Shown here in pieces: positions 1-5,862 of a stretch of 5,862 bases of DNA (position 1 is its first letter; every line of letters starts with the position of its first letter). The position numbers and the translations under genes are program-made. Location: assembly GCA_026418655.1 (NCBI GenBank), contig JAOAAW010000177.1:1-5862 (forward strand). The letters run 5' to 3'. The notes under the pieces are model-generated. The model saw only the letters and a program-made list of their open reading frames with translations, searched no databases and was not told the origin of the DNA. The DNA comes from a bacterium (lineage in GTDB: Bacteria > Ratteibacteria > UBA8468 > B48-G9 > DTJG01).

Positions 1-19
1 AGATGTGTATAAGAGACAG
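1..19. other. Tn5/Nextera mosaic-end adapter (artefact)
   Basis: These bases read AGATGTGTATAAGAGACAG, exactly the 19-bp Tn5 mosaic end used in Nextera tagmentation libraries. It sits at the very first base of the window and interrupts the nth reading frame that follows. It is almost certainly untrimmed adapter at a contig end, not native DNA or a resident Tn5 element, since no transposase or IS50 sequence accompanies it. Real genomic sequence starts at about position 20. Confidence 0.95.
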
Positions 20-173
20 GAGCAGGGGTTATTTTGTTTACCTGGGTATCAGTTGTTTGTGCAGAAAGTATTGTTGCAACAAGAAGTTGAAACGGAGTCT
101 GGAATTGAAGAGCGGTTTTTGTTTCAGGATATTCTTTTTCCAGTATTTTTAGAAGTTTTTTTGAATTATCCAT
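20..173 (-). CDS. nth: Endonuclease III, N-terminal fragment (contig-end truncated)
   Basis: This is the N-terminal 51 codons of a DNA glycosylase/AP lyase of the HhH-GPD family, which removes oxidised pyrimidines in base excision repair. Reading the minus strand from the ATG at 173-171 gives MDNSKKLLKILEKEYPETKT, then a segment containing TPFQLLVATILSAQTTDTQVN (residues 26-46). That matches the Nth hallmark near the N-terminus (in E. coli, SPFELLIAVLLSAQATDVSVN). The helix-hairpin-helix, catalytic Lys and Asp, and C-terminal [4Fe-4S] cysteines would lie beyond the left edge. The frame stays open into the adapter, but those last codons are not genuine. The gene is divergent from capA. No Shine-Dalgarno sequence precedes the ATG, and a promoter-like -10 element ends only 6 bp before it. 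The truncation is an assembly effect, not a pseudogene. Confidence 0.88.
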
Positions 174-179
174 AGTTTC

Positions 180-208
180 AGTTTAACAGATTTTCGCATT
201 TTTTTCAA
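180..208 (-). promoter_or_regulatory. Predicted nth promoter, possibly leaderless
   Basis: On the minus strand, TTGAAA (208-203) is followed after 17 bp by TAAACT (185-180), with an extended -10 TGT immediately upstream (188-186). Only 6 bp separate the -10 element from the nth ATG at 173. Transcription would therefore be expected to start at or next to the A of the start codon, which agrees with the absence of any Shine-Dalgarno sequence. The element match and spacing are seen directly; leaderless initiation is inference. Confidence 0.5.
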
Positions 209-231
209 TAAAAATTTAGTTGTGATAAACT
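202..231 (+). promoter_or_regulatory. Predicted capA promoter, divergent from nth
   Basis: A TAAACT hexamer (226-231) preceded by TGA (223-225) gives an extended -10 identical in its hexamer to the one proposed for nth on the other strand. A weak -35, TTTTCA (202-207), lies 18 bp upstream and overlaps the nth -35. Only 4 bp separate the -10 from the ATG at 236 and 7 bp separate it from the in-frame ATG at 239. The transcript could thus be leaderless with translation from the second Met. The -35 match is poor, so this is less secure than the other promoters here. Confidence 0.35.
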
Positions 232-235
232 TGAG

Positions 236-1261
236 ATGATGAAATTATACATATGTTTTTCCATAATTTTTGCTATTTTCGTTACAGGCTGTACAAAAAA
301 AGAAAAGGCAGTACAAAACATCATAACAATTGCTGCTGTTGGAGATGTTAACTTTGGTTCCAATTACCCATCAAGAAATGTTGGAGAAAAGAATAAAGAT
401 TTTTTTATCCACTGTAAGGAAATACTGCAAAAGGCAGATATATCATTTTGTAATCTTGAAACAGTTCTTTGTAGAAAAGGCGATCCTGCTAAAAGTCCAG
501 ATGGTAGAGTCGCTTTTGTTTTCAGGGCTCCAACAGAATACGCAAGTATTCTTGCTGATGCTGGCTTTGATGTTGTTTCCATAGCAAACAATCATATTCG
601 GGATTTTGGAATTCATGGTGAAAATGAAACCAAAAAAGCACTCAGAGAAAATGGCATTCAATTTGTTTCAAGAAATGGAAATATAGCCAGTTTTATAATC
701 AGAGAAACCAGAATACTTGTGGTTGGTTTTTCTTCCGGTTATGAAAAACGTTCTATTGCAAATTCCAGCGGTGTGTTTGATGAGATTAAGAAACTTTCAG
801 AACAATGTGATATTCTTATAGTTTCATTTCACGCAGGTGCAGAGGGTGAGGCGGCATTGCACATAAAGAACAAAACTGAGCTTTTTCTTGGAGAAAACAG
901 GGGAAATGTTGTTTTGCTTGCGCATGGTGCTATAGACAATGGTGCTGACCTCGTTTTGATGCATGGACCTCATGTTCCAAGGGCAATAGAGGTTTATAAG
1001 GAAAAATTTATTACCTATAGTTTAGGGAATTTTATTAACTATGGATGGAATTTGAAAGGGAATTTCAGGATTTCTCCCCTTATTTGGGTTGAAATATCGC
1101 CTGATGGCAGCCTTTCGCAAGCAAAAATTTATTCTTTCGTTCAGAAAAAACCGGGCTTTCCTGAATTTGACAGGAACAAAACGGCATTTAAACTAATTAG
1201 GAAGTTAACTGAGGAGGACTTTGGAAAAGTACCATACTTTCTTAAAACGGAGGACAAATGA
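236..1261 (+). CDS. CapA/PgsA-family metallophosphatase-like lipoprotein
   Basis: A predicted outer-surface or membrane-anchored lipoprotein of the PGA_cap (CapA) family, whose named members take part in poly-gamma-glutamate capsule synthesis and export. The N-terminus is a lipoprotein signal: hydrophobic residues 4-16, then lipobox VTGC with Cys19 as the lipidated residue. The family's metallophosphatase-like motifs follow in order: GDVNF (36-40), NLE (73-75), NNHIRDFG (118-125), HAGAE (199-203), GADLVLMHGPH (236-246) and YSLGNF (261-266). At 341 aa the length is normal and nothing is truncated. The HAGAE and HGPH versions differ from the commoner HWGxE and HHPH, but the His, Gly and Glu positions are kept. 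Start choice is uncertain between the ATGs at 236 and 239; both lack a normally spaced Shine-Dalgarno sequence. It overlaps the next gene by 4 bp, indicating co-translation. No capB/capC-type ligase is visible, so a role in polyglutamate capsule is not shown; envelope polymer handling is inference. Confidence 0.87.
   Translation: MMKLYICFSIIFAIFVTGCTKKEKAVQNIITIAAVGDVNFGSNYPSRNVGEKNKDFFIHCKEILQKADISFCNLETVLCRKGDPAKSPDGRVAFVFRAPTEYASILADAGFDVVSIANNHIRDFGIHGENETKKALRENGIQFVSRNGNIASFIIRETRILVVGFSSGYEKRSIANSSGVFDEIKKLSEQCDILIVSFHAGAEGEAALHIKNKTELFLGENRGNVVLLAHGAIDNGADLVLMHGPHVPRAIEVYKEKFITYSLGNFINYGWNLKGNFRISPLIWVEISPDGSLSQAKIYSFVQKKPGFPEFDRNKTAFKLIRKLTEEDFGKVPYFLKTEDK
1249..1253 (+). promoter_or_regulatory. 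Shine-Dalgarno for the GH-like gene, inside capA-like gene
   Basis: GGAGG lies 4 bp before the ATG at 1258, within the last codons of the CapA-like gene. With the ATGA stop/start overlap (1258-1261) it fixes the start of the downstream gene and supports translational coupling. It is the strongest ribosome-binding site in the window. Confidence 0.8.
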
Positions 1262-4200
1262 TTGGCAGGAAAATATTATTGTTTTTTATGGTACTTACAG
1301 TTTTCTCGGGAGTATCAATGGCTTTTGAATATCCTGTTGAAGCAGAACATTTCAAACTTGAAAAAGGCTGGAAAGTCAGTCCGGGTGGCTATTTTTCAGG
1401 GCAGCCAAATTTATGGAGTTTAAATGTGATTGTGGCAGACCAGACAGATGCGCCAGCAATTGCAAGAAAAGAAATTGAGATTTCATCACATGGTAAATAC
1501 AATCTGTGGGTCAGGTACGAGAGTTGTTATGGGTTTGGTTCTGTTTTCAATATTTCAGTTGTGCAGAATGGAAAAGTAAAGGCAAGTCAGATTTTTGGAA
1601 GAAAGGAAGACAAGAAGTATTTTCCTTTCAATAAAGGCTATACACAGCAATTTGCATGGTACTGGCATAATACTGATTTTGTTTATCAGGGGATGTCTGT
1701 GGAGTTAGATACTGGCAGGGCACAGATTGTTATTTCAAAAGATAAAAATCAAAAACCAGGAGCAAAAAGGGTTATTGACCTTGTTTATCTTACGGATGAT
1801 CTTTCTATTCAACCAGGCAATGACTGGAACTGGCGAGGAAAAACTGAGCCGCCAATTATTTCAAGATTCAAAACGCCTGTTTACGTGAAAATTACGGCAA
1901 TTGAAGGTTCAACCACTGTTCAGGTTCAAACATCCCTTTATCTGATAGGCTATTATAAGGGTCCAAGGGATGTCTACTATGCTCTAAATAACAGATTGAC
2001 TGAAGAAAAGCCTAAAAAGGGTGAATTTTTCAATGCAGGTGAAACAACCGGATGGCAGAAAATTATGGTTTCAACAGTAATGCCGCCTGAAATTAGTTTT
2101 ACCAAAAAGGGCGAAGGAAAGGTTATTGCAGAAATTGCAGTTGAAAAACCAGGGATTGTTGTAAAAAAGATTGAACTCAATCAACCAGAAGAAACTCGTT
2201 CTGTAATTGTAGGTATCGGCAAGAAACGGTATGAAGAAGGACTTCTTGGAAAAAACAATGCTCTTACAGTGGAAGAAATTCTGCACAAACAAAAAAGGAT
2301 CCTGGATGAATATAAAGTAAATGGAAAACCCGCTAAAAAACTTTTGTTTGCCTTCGGACTTACAGAGAATTATTTAAAAGAACAGTTTGATCTTGCCATT
2401 GCTTCTGGAGCCAATGCAGCAGCATATAGTACTCACAGCGAAATTTTTGGAAACAACCCAACGCTTACTGGATTTGATACATCTACAGGAGCATTGACTG
2501 TTCAAAATGCTCATATGACAAAAGAGTGTTATCAGGGTGATTTTTCTACTCTTGAAGCAAGATATAAAAAGATTGCAGAAGAAATGGAGAAAAAATTGGG
2601 CAGGAAGATTCCTTATAGGATAAAACTAATTGAGGAATCAGGACCTCCACCTTTTGAAACCCTTATGACATATGATGGGATGAAACAAAGATATGTTGAC
2701 TATCTGAAATCACAGGGTTTGACACTGGAAGATGTACAGAAAGATTCAGAAATTGCCTTTTATCATCAGCATAGATTCAGAGCACTTATCTTTGCTTGGT
2801 TGAATGCAAAGGCAACAGAGTTGATAGAAAAATATTTCCCTGAAGGTACAAGAACAAATTCAGGAAGTTTTTATCCCACAACTGGTTCAGCACCCACCCT
2901 TGCAAGAGGAGATGACCCTTTTTTACTTTTCAGAGAAAGGGGTGTAACAGAATTTTCAAGCGAGATTTCCTGGGGATGGGGTGGTACACCTGATTATATT
3001 GGTCCTCAGGTTCAATCATACGAGGCAGCCCTTGCAAGGGCGCTGTGTAAATATTATGATTGTCCTATGGGCTCATATCTTATTGCTGATGGTAATAGGG
3101 GTTATACAGCTGATTATATTGAACTTGCCAGTTATCCTATGTATGCTCAGGATTTCAGATGGCTTCATTATTATTATTTTGGCTGGATTATGGAATGTAC
3201 TTTTATAGGATGTCCGGATATAATGAAGGGAATAAAGAAAACAAGTTATACACTGGGAGTTGTGGAAGATGATCTGCTGAACTCAAAACTTGTACCTGCA
3301 AGAATTGCAATTGGATGGTCATCAAGTACAGACATATGGGATCTCGCTCTTAAAAGCGATATTCCACGTCTGCCAGGAAATTGTGTTTATCCGCAGGAGA
3401 GATTAAACCTTTATCTGCTTTTAAGATACCTTCAGTATCCCTGCGATATTATTTCAGAGGAAGATATTGCTGAAGGTTATCTTGACAAATATCAGGCGTT
3501 TATTTGGATTGGGGACCATATAAAACCTCAGGTCGCAGAGATATTGAGAAAGTGGGTTGAAAATGGTGGTACTTTACTTTCAGTTGCCGGAGGAGGTTTT
3601 TTTGACCATTATAATAAGCCGTTGAATACACTTCTGCCTGTTTATGGAATCAAAGGTACACATCTTAACAAGCAGGTTTTGGCTCTCAGGCCAAAACTTG
3701 AACTGTTGCACGAAAAACCACTTGATAAGATTGTTTTTTCTGATGCGGTCGGGAAAAAAGTTTCTTTTGAGATTTATGGTTATAAGCAAAATTTTATCCC
3801 GGAAAATGGTACAGTAATTGCAAGGTACCAGGATGGAGAACCTGCATGTATTCTCAATAAATATGGAAAAGGAAAGGCAGTTATTATGGGGTTTTTACCT
3901 GGGGCTTCATATTTCAAGCCAGCAATTCCATTGAAGCCCTATGGAAGAGGAGGTATTGATGAATTGAGTCAGTTTGTGCCGACATCATTTAAGGATGATT
4001 TGCCATCAGTTTTCAGATATCTTCTTTCAGATATAAAAAGACCGGTTGTCTGTTCAGAGCCACTTGTTGAACCGATTGTCAGAAAAACTGATTCTGGTTA
4101 TTTGATACTACTTATTAACTACAAAGGAAAGAAGATTGATAAACTTATGATTACTCTAAATCCGGATGATTTTCAAAATTTAGGGAAGGTTGAATCTGCA

Positions 4201-4302
4201 TTTTCATCAGTATCTTCAAAAGGAAGAAATGCATCTGGTTATTTCATTGAATTAAGAAATCTTGACAAATTTGATTGTATAAAGATAGAAGTATCCAGAT
4301 AG
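1258..4302 (+). CDS. Exported multidomain glycoside-hydrolase-like protein
   Basis: A 1014-residue secreted protein, probably acting on a polysaccharide; substrate unknown. Residues 1-22 form a Sec signal peptide (RK, hydrophobic 6-17, cleavage near SMA/F). Residues 23-185 look like a carbohydrate-binding beta-sandwich: YPVEAEHF at 25-32, aromatic-rich, with GKYNLWVRYE at 79-88. A second beta-rich segment spans about 200-320. Residues about 335-670 have the alternating strand/helix look of an alpha/beta barrel, with acidic candidates around E459-E460 and E569; no catalytic residue can be assigned by eye. Residues about 680-800 resemble the GATase-like beta-galactosidase trimerisation domain of GH42 enzymes (LLLRYLQYPCDIISEEDI, then YQAFIWIGD and WVENGGTLLSVAGGG). 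GKGKAVIMGFLPG (870-882) and a terminal beta domain follow. The start is fixed by the Shine-Dalgarno sequence and the 4-bp overlap with the CapA-like gene, so the two are probably one operon. It may be a catalytic or a non-catalytic, binding homologue. I recognise the architecture from PVC-like bacteria but not a named enzyme. Confidence 0.65.
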   Translation: MIGRKILLFFMVLTVFSGVSMAFEYPVEAEHFKLEKGWKVSPGGYFSGQPNLWSLNVIVADQTDAPAIARKEIEISSHGKYNLWVRYESCYGFGSVFNISVVQNGKVKASQIFGRKEDKKYFPFNKGYTQQFAWYWHNTDFVYQGMSVELDTGRAQIVISKDKNQKPGAKRVIDLVYLTDDLSIQPGNDWNWRGKTEPPIISRFKTPVYVKITAIEGSTTVQVQTSLYLIGYYKGPRDVYYALNNRLTEEKPKKGEFFNAGETTGWQKIMVSTVMPPEISFTKKGEGKVIAEIAVEKPGIVVKKIELNQPEETRSVIVGIGKKRYEEGLLGKNNALTVEEILHKQKRILDEYKVNGKPAKKLLFAFGLTENYLKEQFDLAIASGANAAAYSTHSEIFGNNPTLTGFDTSTGALTVQNAHMTKECYQGDFSTLEARYKKIAEEMEKKLGRKIPYRIKLIEESGPPPFETLMTYDGMKQRYVDYLKSQGLTLEDVQKDSEIAFYHQHRFRALIFAWLNAKATELIEKYFPEGTRTNSGSFYPTTGSAPTLARGDDPFLLFRERGVTEFSSEISWGWGGTPDYIGPQVQSYEAALARALCKYYDCPMGSYLIADGNRGYTADYIELASYPMYAQDFRWLHYYYFGWIMECTFIGCPDIMKGIKKTSYTLGVVEDDLLNSKLVPARIAIGWSSSTDIWDLALKSDIPRLPGNCVYPQERLNLYLLLRYLQYPCDIISEEDIAEGYLDKYQAFIWIGDHIKPQVAEILRKWVENGGTLLSVAGGGFFDHYNKPLNTLLPVYGIKGTHLNKQVLALRPKLELLHEKPLDKIVFSDAVGKKVSFEIYGYKQNFIPENGTVIARYQDGEPACILNKYGKGKAVIMGFLPGASYFKPAIPLKPYGRGGIDELSQFVPTSFKDDLPSVFRYLLSDIKRPVVCSEPLVEPIVRKTDSGYLILLINYKGKKIDKLMITLNPDDFQNLGKVESAFSSVSSKGRNASGYFIELRNLDKFDCIKIEVSR

Positions 4303-4320
4303 CCATCACACATTATGCAC

Positions 4321-4348
4321 TTGACAGGATAAATTTTTGTGCTAAATT
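4321..4348 (+). promoter_or_regulatory. Predicted promoter for the hydB-hydG module
   Basis: A perfect -35 TTGACA (4321-4326) is followed after 16 bp by TAAATT (4343-4348), with an extended -10 TGC directly before it (4340-4342). Transcription would start near 4355, leaving a leader of roughly 45-50 bases before the ATG at 4402. It begins 18 bp after the stop of the GH-like gene, so the hydB-like gene is likely an independent transcription unit despite being co-directional. The -10 resembles the TGNTAAACT elements upstream of nth and the capA-like gene. Confidence 0.65.
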
Positions 4349-4377
4349 ATTCTGAAATTTAATTTTTTTAACGCAAT

Positions 4378-4395
4378 TAGTGAATTTTTTCACAA
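4378..4395. promoter_or_regulatory. Rex-like (NADH/NAD+ redox repressor) operator
   Basis: The 18-bp site TAGTGAATTTTTTCACAA matches the Rex consensus TTGTGAANNNNTTCACAA at 13 of its 14 defined positions; only the second base differs (A for T). It contains a perfect GTGAA/TTCAC inverted repeat (4380-4384 and 4389-4393) around a 4-base centre. It lies 30 bp downstream of the predicted -10 and 6 bp before the hydB start. Bound protein would obstruct transcription just after initiation. Rex is a dimeric Rossmann-fold repressor released by NADH, and hydrogenase and fermentation genes are typical targets in anaerobes, which fits the neighbour. The site is seen directly; binding by Rex is inference, as no rex gene is in the window. 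Confidence 0.6.
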
Positions 4396-4401
4396 AGTAA
4401 A

Positions 4402-5442
4402 ATGCCAATAGATTTCATTGAAATAGATAGATGGAAAGAACTGGTAGTCGATTGGACAAAAGAATACAATGTTTTTGCTCCATTTCTGGCGAAAGAGCAT
4501 CTTTTTTATGAAAAAGTATCAGATATTAATATTGAAGATGCTGTTTTCGGATCTGTTAGGCCCGTTCAGCCCCTCAAATTTTTCTTCTATCCTTTTCAGG
4601 AACGAGTTGTTCCGGAAATAGACAATTTGAAGAAAACAATTGTTATTGGTGCAGCAAATTGCGATCTTGCGGGTTTGAAAATTCTTGATAATGTGTTCCT
4701 GAAAGGTGATTACAGGGATCCTAATTATATCAAAAGAAGAGAAAATACGCTTATCGTCTCTATTGATTGTGCAAGTCCTCTATCTATTTGTTTCTGTGAG
4801 AAGGTAGGATTGAGTCCATTTCCTTCTTCAGGATATGAGCTGAACCTAACCAGAATTGATAATGGTGTAATTATTGAAACAGGTTCAAAGGCAGGTGAAG
4901 AGTTGATTGGAAGTATAGGTGACAGAGATGTGCTGGATACTGAGATTGGAAAAAGGGAAAGAGTGAGAAAAAATTCAAGTTCTTTGATTAAACAACATAA
5001 TGCAGAGTTTCAATTTACCGGGGAAATTTCTAAGTCATTTAAGGATATTTTTTCTTCTGGTGAATGGGAGAATGTCTGGAAGAACTGTGTACAATGTGGA
5101 AGTTGCACGAATATATGTCCATCGTGTGTTTGTTTTTTTCTTGAAGACATAAGTAAGAATGAAAATTTTTCAAAAAGTAAGATATGGGATTCCTGTCTTT
5201 TACCTGGTTATGCAAGAATGGCATCTGGTGTTTCTCCAAGACCACTTCTTTCTGAAAGATATAAAAATCGTCTCGCCTGTAAATATATGTACATGGTTGA
5301 GCACTTTGGTATGACTGGGTGTACTGGTTGTGGCAGGTGTATTGCCGGGTGTCCTGGAAAGATTGATAAAAGGAAGGTTTTATCCTGTGTTGTTTCTGGA
5401 CATTTTGAGGATGTAAAATATGACACAGTCAAATATTTATGA
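4402..5442 (+). CDS. hydB: HydB/AsrA-type Fe-S electron-transfer subunit
   Basis: A cytoplasmic iron-sulfur subunit of the sulfhydrogenase beta / anaerobic sulfite reductase A family. It relays electrons between a flavoprotein partner and a catalytic subunit. The N-terminal domain carries family signatures FAPFLAKEHLFYEKV (25-39), PLKFFFYPFQE (57-67), ANCDLAGLKILDNVFL (85-100), RREN (112-115) and CFCEK (130-134). The C-terminal half has two [4Fe-4S] motifs: C229-x2-C232-x2-C235-x3-C239-P, followed by C242 and C244, and C307-x2-C310-x2-C313-x3-C317-P. Between them lie WDSC (262-265) and SPR (278-280). At 346 aa it is slightly shorter than the Pyrococcus furiosus subunit as I recall it, mainly at the C-terminus, and looks complete. 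The ATG is the only plausible start: an in-frame stop lies 18 bp upstream (4381-4383) with no other start codon between. There is no clear Shine-Dalgarno sequence. It overlaps the next gene by 23 bp. HydB versus AsrA versus an Hdr-linked variant cannot be settled without the downstream genes. Confidence 0.82.
   Translation: MPIDFIEIDRWKELVVDWTKEYNVFAPFLAKEHLFYEKVSDINIEDAVFGSVRPVQPLKFFFYPFQERVVPEIDNLKKTIVIGAANCDLAGLKILDNVFLKGDYRDPNYIKRRENTLIVSIDCASPLSICFCEKVGLSPFPSSGYELNLTRIDNGVIIETGSKAGEELIGSIGDRDVLDTEIGKRERVRKNSSSLIKQHNAEFQFTGEISKSFKDIFSSGEWENVWKNCVQCGSCTNICPSCVCFFLEDISKNENFSKSKIWDSCLLPGYARMASGVSPRPLLSERYKNRLACKYMYMVEHFGMTGCTGCGRCIAGCPGKIDKRKVLSCVVSGHFEDVKYDTVKYL
5406..5410 (+). promoter_or_regulatory. 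Shine-Dalgarno for hydG-like gene, inside hydB-like gene
   Basis: TGAGG ends 9 bp before the ATG at 5420 and lies inside the hydB-like coding region. An earlier ATG at 5411 in the same frame is followed at once by TAA, so 5420 is the first usable start. This supports the 23-bp overlap and coupled translation of the two subunits. Confidence 0.6.
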
Positions 5443-5862
5443 ACCAATAAAGTGTATTGTGGAGGATGTGATTGAAGAATCCCCGACAATAAAAACAATC
5501 GTTTTGTTACCCAGCCGCGAGTTTACTTTCCAGGCGGGTCAGTTTATATCGTTTACTGTACCTGGTGTTGGTGAAGCTCCTTTTACTCCATCTTCTTCAC
5601 CTTTTGTGAGAGAAAAGATAGATGTTACTGTGATGAAAACAGGTCTTGTTACTTCTGCGATTCATTGTCTCAAGAAAGGTGATACGGTTGGGATAAGGGG
5701 TCCTTATGGCAAGCCTTATCCACTCGAAAGTTTTAAAGGAAAAGAAGTTTTACTTGTTGGGGGAGGGGTGGGGCTGGCGCCAATTCGGGCTTTGTTTTAT
5801 GGATTGGTTGAAACTGCTAAAAATTACAGAAAAATTGTATTTTGTTGTGGAGCAAAAACTCC
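5420..5862 (+). CDS. hydG: HydG/AsrB-type FAD/NAD(P)-binding subunit (partial, 3' end cut)
   Basis: The N-terminal 147 codons of a ferredoxin-NADP+ reductase-like flavoprotein, the gamma subunit of sulfhydrogenase or subunit B of anaerobic sulfite reductase. It exchanges electrons between NAD(P)(H) and the Fe-S chain of the HydB-like partner. The FAD-binding barrel spans about 1-105, with AGQFISFTVPGVGEAPFTPS at 39-58 followed by SSP (59-61), and GIRGPYGKPYP at 91-101. The nucleotide domain begins with LLVGGGVGLAPIRALF (111-126), the glycine-rich NAD(P)-binding loop. It follows the P. furiosus gamma subunit closely as I recall it (PGVGEVPISICSSP, GPYGNGFP and GLGTAPLRS at equivalent places). 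The remaining half, including the expected C-terminal [2Fe-2S] cysteines, is past the window edge. It starts inside the hydB-like gene, so the two are co-translated. This HydG is unrelated to the radical-SAM HydG maturase of FeFe hydrogenase; asrB is the main alternative name. Confidence 0.85.
   Translation, partial: MTQSNIYEPIKCIVEDVIEESPTIKTIVLLPSREFTFQAGQFISFTVPGVGEAPFTPSSSPFVREKIDVTVMKTGLVTSAIHCLKKGDTVGIRGPYGKPYPLESFKGKEVLLVGGGVGLAPIRALFYGLVETAKNYRKIVFCCGAKT

Noticed and set aside
1..19. Resident Tn5/IS50 element
   Set aside because: Only the 19-bp engineered mosaic end is present, at the exact sequence terminus, with no transposase or target duplication; adapter is the simpler explanation.
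221..238. Possible second Rex half-site TTGTGA upstream of the capA-like gene
   Set aside because: Only the left half matches (TTGTGA); the right half TTCACAA is absent at the needed spacing.
4317..4342. GCAC...GTGC inverted repeat spanning the promoter spacer
   Set aside because: Only 4 bp arms around an 18-base gap; expected by chance and spanning the promoter elements themselves.
4343..4369. Possible intrinsic terminator: TAAATT and AATTTA arms followed by a run of seven T
   Set aside because: The 6-bp stem is entirely A-T with a 7-base loop, too weak for a convincing terminator, and its left arm is the predicted -10 element. No better hairpin follows the GH-like gene.
5208..5498. Minus-strand open frame of about 96 codons opposite the hydB/hydG junction, and similar shorter antisense frames within the CapA-like and GH-like genes
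   Set aside because: They lie wholly or mostly antisense to well-supported genes, encode no recognisable motif, and have no ribosome-binding site or promoter of note.
20..5862. CRISPR array, tRNA or rRNA genes, IS elements or a defence system
   Set aside because: No regularly spaced repeats, no tRNA-like cloverleaf in the two short spacers, and coding density leaves only 62-bp and 99-bp gaps, both explained by promoters.

Overview
The window is AT-rich (by eye, well under 40% GC) bacterial chromosomal DNA, most likely one end of a metagenomic contig. Its first 19 bases are a Tn5/Nextera mosaic end, which is library adapter and not genome. The gene content suggests an uncultivated anaerobic bacterium: a large secreted glycoside-hydrolase-like protein of a type I associate with PVC/Omnitrophota-like lineages, a CapA-type lipoprotein, and NAD(P)-linked sulfhydrogenase-type electron-transfer subunits. 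Taxonomy cannot be fixed from this window.

Layout, left to right. (1) 1-19: adapter. (2) 20-173, minus strand: the first 51 codons of endonuclease III (nth), cut off by the contig end. (3) 174-235: a 62-bp divergent spacer that seems to hold two back-to-back promoters with overlapping -35 elements. Both have a TGNTAAACT extended -10 element so close to the ATG that the transcripts may be leaderless. (4) 236-4302: a two-gene operon joined by an ATGA stop/start overlap. It encodes a CapA-family lipoprotein and a 1014-residue exported multidomain protein with a carbohydrate-binding-like N-terminus, a GH-like catalytic region and a beta-galactosidase-trimerisation-like domain. (5) 4303-4401: a spacer with a good promoter (TTGACA, 16 bp, TGC-TAAATT) and, just before the next start codon, an 18-bp near-perfect match to the operator of the redox repressor Rex. 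(6) 4402-5862: hydB-like Fe-S subunit overlapping by 23 bp a hydG-like FAD/NAD(P)-binding subunit that runs off the window.

Functionally there are two unrelated modules. The capA/GH pair acts outside the cytoplasm, probably on envelope or environmental polymer. The hydB-hydG pair is the electron-transfer half of a cytoplasmic NAD(P)(H)-coupled enzyme (group 3b NiFe sulfhydrogenase, anaerobic sulfite reductase, or a related oxidoreductase). The catalytic subunits should lie just past the right edge. The Rex-like operator gives this module a testable control logic: repression when NADH/NAD+ is low. No complete new defence or mobile system is visible. The most interesting signals are the Rex-like site, the shared -10 motif with possibly leaderless transcripts, and the poorly characterised GH-like protein paired with CapA.
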